This document shows, piece after piece, positions 62,693 to 64,000 of a DNA stretch of 64,000 nt. The position numbers and the translations under genes are program-made. A model generated the notes under the pieces. That model made no database searches. It was not told the DNA's origin and saw only the letters and a program-made list of their open reading frames with translations. The DNA is taken from assembly GCA_002359215.1 (NCBI GenBank), contig DEMN01000006.1, forward strand, positions 248,001 through 312,000. The letters run 5' to 3'. The DNA comes from Flavobacteriales bacterium UBA2669 (GTDB taxonomy: Bacteria; Bacteroidota; Bacteroidia; Flavobacteriales_E; Vicingaceae). Numbering within the stretch: the first letter of the stretch is position 1; the number at the start of each line of letters is the position of its first letter.

Positions 62693-64000
62693 TCAAACTA
62701 CCTCTTCAAACTGGTAGCTGTAGAGTTTTTTGTAGTAGCCATCTTTTTGCAACAGCTCGTGGTGAGTACCTTCTTCTACTACCATACCTTTGTCTATTAC
62801 TAAAATTTTGTTGGCATTTTGTATGGTAGATAAACGGTGAGCTACAATTATAGAAGTAGTGTTTTGCGTAAGCACTTCGGTAGCATGTTTTATCAATGCT
62901 TCAGATTCACTATCTATAGAAGAGGTAGCCTCATCTAAAATTAATATTTGCGGCTCGTGTACATATGCTCGGATAAATGAAATTAATTGTCGTTGTCCGG
63001 AAGAGAGTAATGCACCACGCTCTTTTACATTGTAATGATAACCTCCTGGCAATCTGGAAATAAAATCGTGTGCTCCAATTTTTTTAGCAGCATCAATTAC
63101 TTGCTCTTCAGTTATGTCATCACTGTAAAGCGTAATGTTGTTTAAAATAGAATCTGAAAACAAGAAAACATCTTGCAATACCACTGCCATAGATTTTCTG
63201 AGGTGGTTGAGTTCTATATCGTTTATATTAATATCATCAATGTAAATGTTGCCTTTGTTTATTTCGTAATACCTGCCTAATAAATTGATAATAGATGATT
63301 TTCCTGCTCCTGTTGCTCCAACCAATGCCAACGATTGTCCTTTGTTGATGGTAAAAGAAATGTCTTTCAATACCCATTCTTCGTTGTTGTAGGCAAACCA
63401 TACATTCTCAAAACGGATGTTGCCTTTTAACGCTTTAAAAGTTTGTGTTCCTTTATTACTTATTGAATCCTCGGTATCTAATACTTTAAAAACCCTTTCG
63501 GAACTTACCATACCCATTTGTAAAGAATTAAAACGGTCGGCTAACTGACGAATAGGGCGGTACAACATGTAAATAAAAAAAGTAAAGGCGAAAATTTCTC
63601 CCGGCTCGGCAACTTCTAAGGAAACTTCTTTAAAACCATACCACACCAATAACGCAACAGAAAGAGCAGATAAAATCTCTACCAACGGGAAGAAAATGGA
63701 ATATGCCCAAACACTTTTAATGTGTGCATTTCGGTGTTTTTTATTGATGTCAGCAAAAAGCTCGCTTTCTATTTTTTCTCTGTTAAAAATTTGCACAATA
63801 GACATGCCTGTAATATGTTCCTGAACAAAGGTGTTTAATATAGAAACTTGGTTTCTTACTTCCTGAAAAGCATCTTTAATAGCACGTTTAAACATGTTGG
63901 TTCCAATTAGTAAAATAGGGATGGGAACAAGGGTAATAAGTGCTAAATCCCAATTGATATAGAACATACAAATAACTGCAGAAATGATTTTAAGTAAATC
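62693..64000 (-). CDS. MsbA-like ABC exporter, C-terminal part (5' end outside window)
   Basis: The frame is open through the right edge, so only the C-terminal 435 residues are seen. They contain the second half of the membrane domain, then an ATP-binding domain with Walker A LVGATGAGKSS, Q-loop VVLQDVF, signature LLSSGQRQL, Walker B ILILDEATSS and H-loop IVAHRLST. Full-length relatives have about 590 residues. Such half transporters export lipids, lipid A or drugs; the substrate is not defined. Confidence 0.93.
   Translation of the reverse strand, partial: DLLKIISAVICMFYINWDLALITLVPIPILLIGTNMFKRAIKDAFQEVRNQVSILNTFVQEHITGMSIVQIFNREKIESELFADINKKHRNAHIKSVWAYSIFFPLVEILSALSVALLVWYGFKEVSLEVAEPGEIFAFTFFIYMLYRPIRQLADRFNSLQMGMVSSERVFKVLDTEDSISNKGTQTFKALKGNIRFENVWFAYNNEEWVLKDISFTINKGQSLALVGATGAGKSSIINLLGRYYEINKGNIYIDDININDIELNHLRKSMAVVLQDVFLFSDSILNNITLYSDDITEEQVIDAAKKIGAHDFISRLPGGYHYNVKERGALLSSGQRQLISFIRAYVHEPQILILDEATSSIDSESEALIKHATEVLTQNTTSIIVAHRLSTIQNANKILVIDKGMVVEEGTHHELLQKDGYYKKLYSYQFEEVV

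Noticed and set aside
1..64000. tRNA or rRNA genes
   Set aside because: No cloverleaf T-arm pattern or rRNA-like conserved sequence was seen on reading both strands; a covariance search was not possible here.

Overview
The window is AT-rich chromosomal DNA from a member of the Bacteroidetes, most likely a marine or environmental Flavobacteriales-type organism. The evidence is a gliding/type IX secretion (T9SS) sorting-domain giant protein next to a PorP/SprF protein, several T9SS type A cargo proteins, many 'MKK…C' lipoproteins, and promoters that fit the Bacteroidetes -7 consensus TAnnTTTG. No rRNA, tRNA, CRISPR array, phage or complete insertion sequence was seen.

Layout. 1-4.7 kb: housekeeping genes (LysM protein cut by the edge, SGNH hydrolase, mnmE, moeA). 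4.8-6.1 kb: an Fnr-like regulator and a stand-alone cyclic-nucleotide-binding-domain protein. 6.1-9.3 kb: tryptophanase, a DUF2490-like pseudogene and a TauE/SafE permease. 9.6-18.1 kb: the respiratory nitrate reductase operon (cytochrome c, narG, narH, narJ, narI) and a second Crp/Fnr regulator. 18.3-26.5 kb: a 2386-residue repeat adhesin and its PorP/SprF partner. 26.5-35.7 kb: moaA, a hemerythrin, MauG-like and small c-type cytochromes, a candidate small RNA, a porin, two NarK transporters and an unknown co-regulated protein. 38.1-41.2 kb: nirK (with a fused cytochrome c domain), nirV and a SCO protein. 41.3-47.9 kb: norC, norB, norQ, norD, norE-like, norF-like and an unknown gene. 48-50.4 kb: a nitric-oxide-response operon (ric, Rrf2/NsrR-like, cytochrome c, third Crp/Fnr regulator). 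50.5-64 kb: T9SS cargo proteins, DPP-IV peptidase and peptide transporter, sodA/peroxiredoxin/perR, a broken tonB, intergenic repeats and an ABC exporter cut by the right edge.

How it works together. Nitrate is imported by NarK, reduced by NarGHI (molybdenum cofactor from MoaA/MoeA, assembly by NarJ), nitrite is reduced to NO by NirK, and NO to N2O by NorBC. Hemerythrin, RIC and the Rrf2 regulator deal with NO damage. No nosZ is in view.

The main new observation is a shared promoter design. At least eleven promoters carry an Fnr-like palindrome (ATGAY-N4-RTCAT or close to it) whose centre lies exactly 29.5 bp upstream of a TAnnTTTG element (or a one-mismatch version of it), i.e. the classical -41.5 activator position. 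Two further operons (nar, nor) have the boxes with a weaker or one-base-shifted -7 element. The same design sits in front of tryptophanase, a stand-alone sensor domain, a protein of unknown function, one of the Crp/Fnr genes, and a short gene-less stretch that ends in a terminator. That last case looks like a Bacteroidetes small RNA induced by low oxygen or nitrogen oxides.
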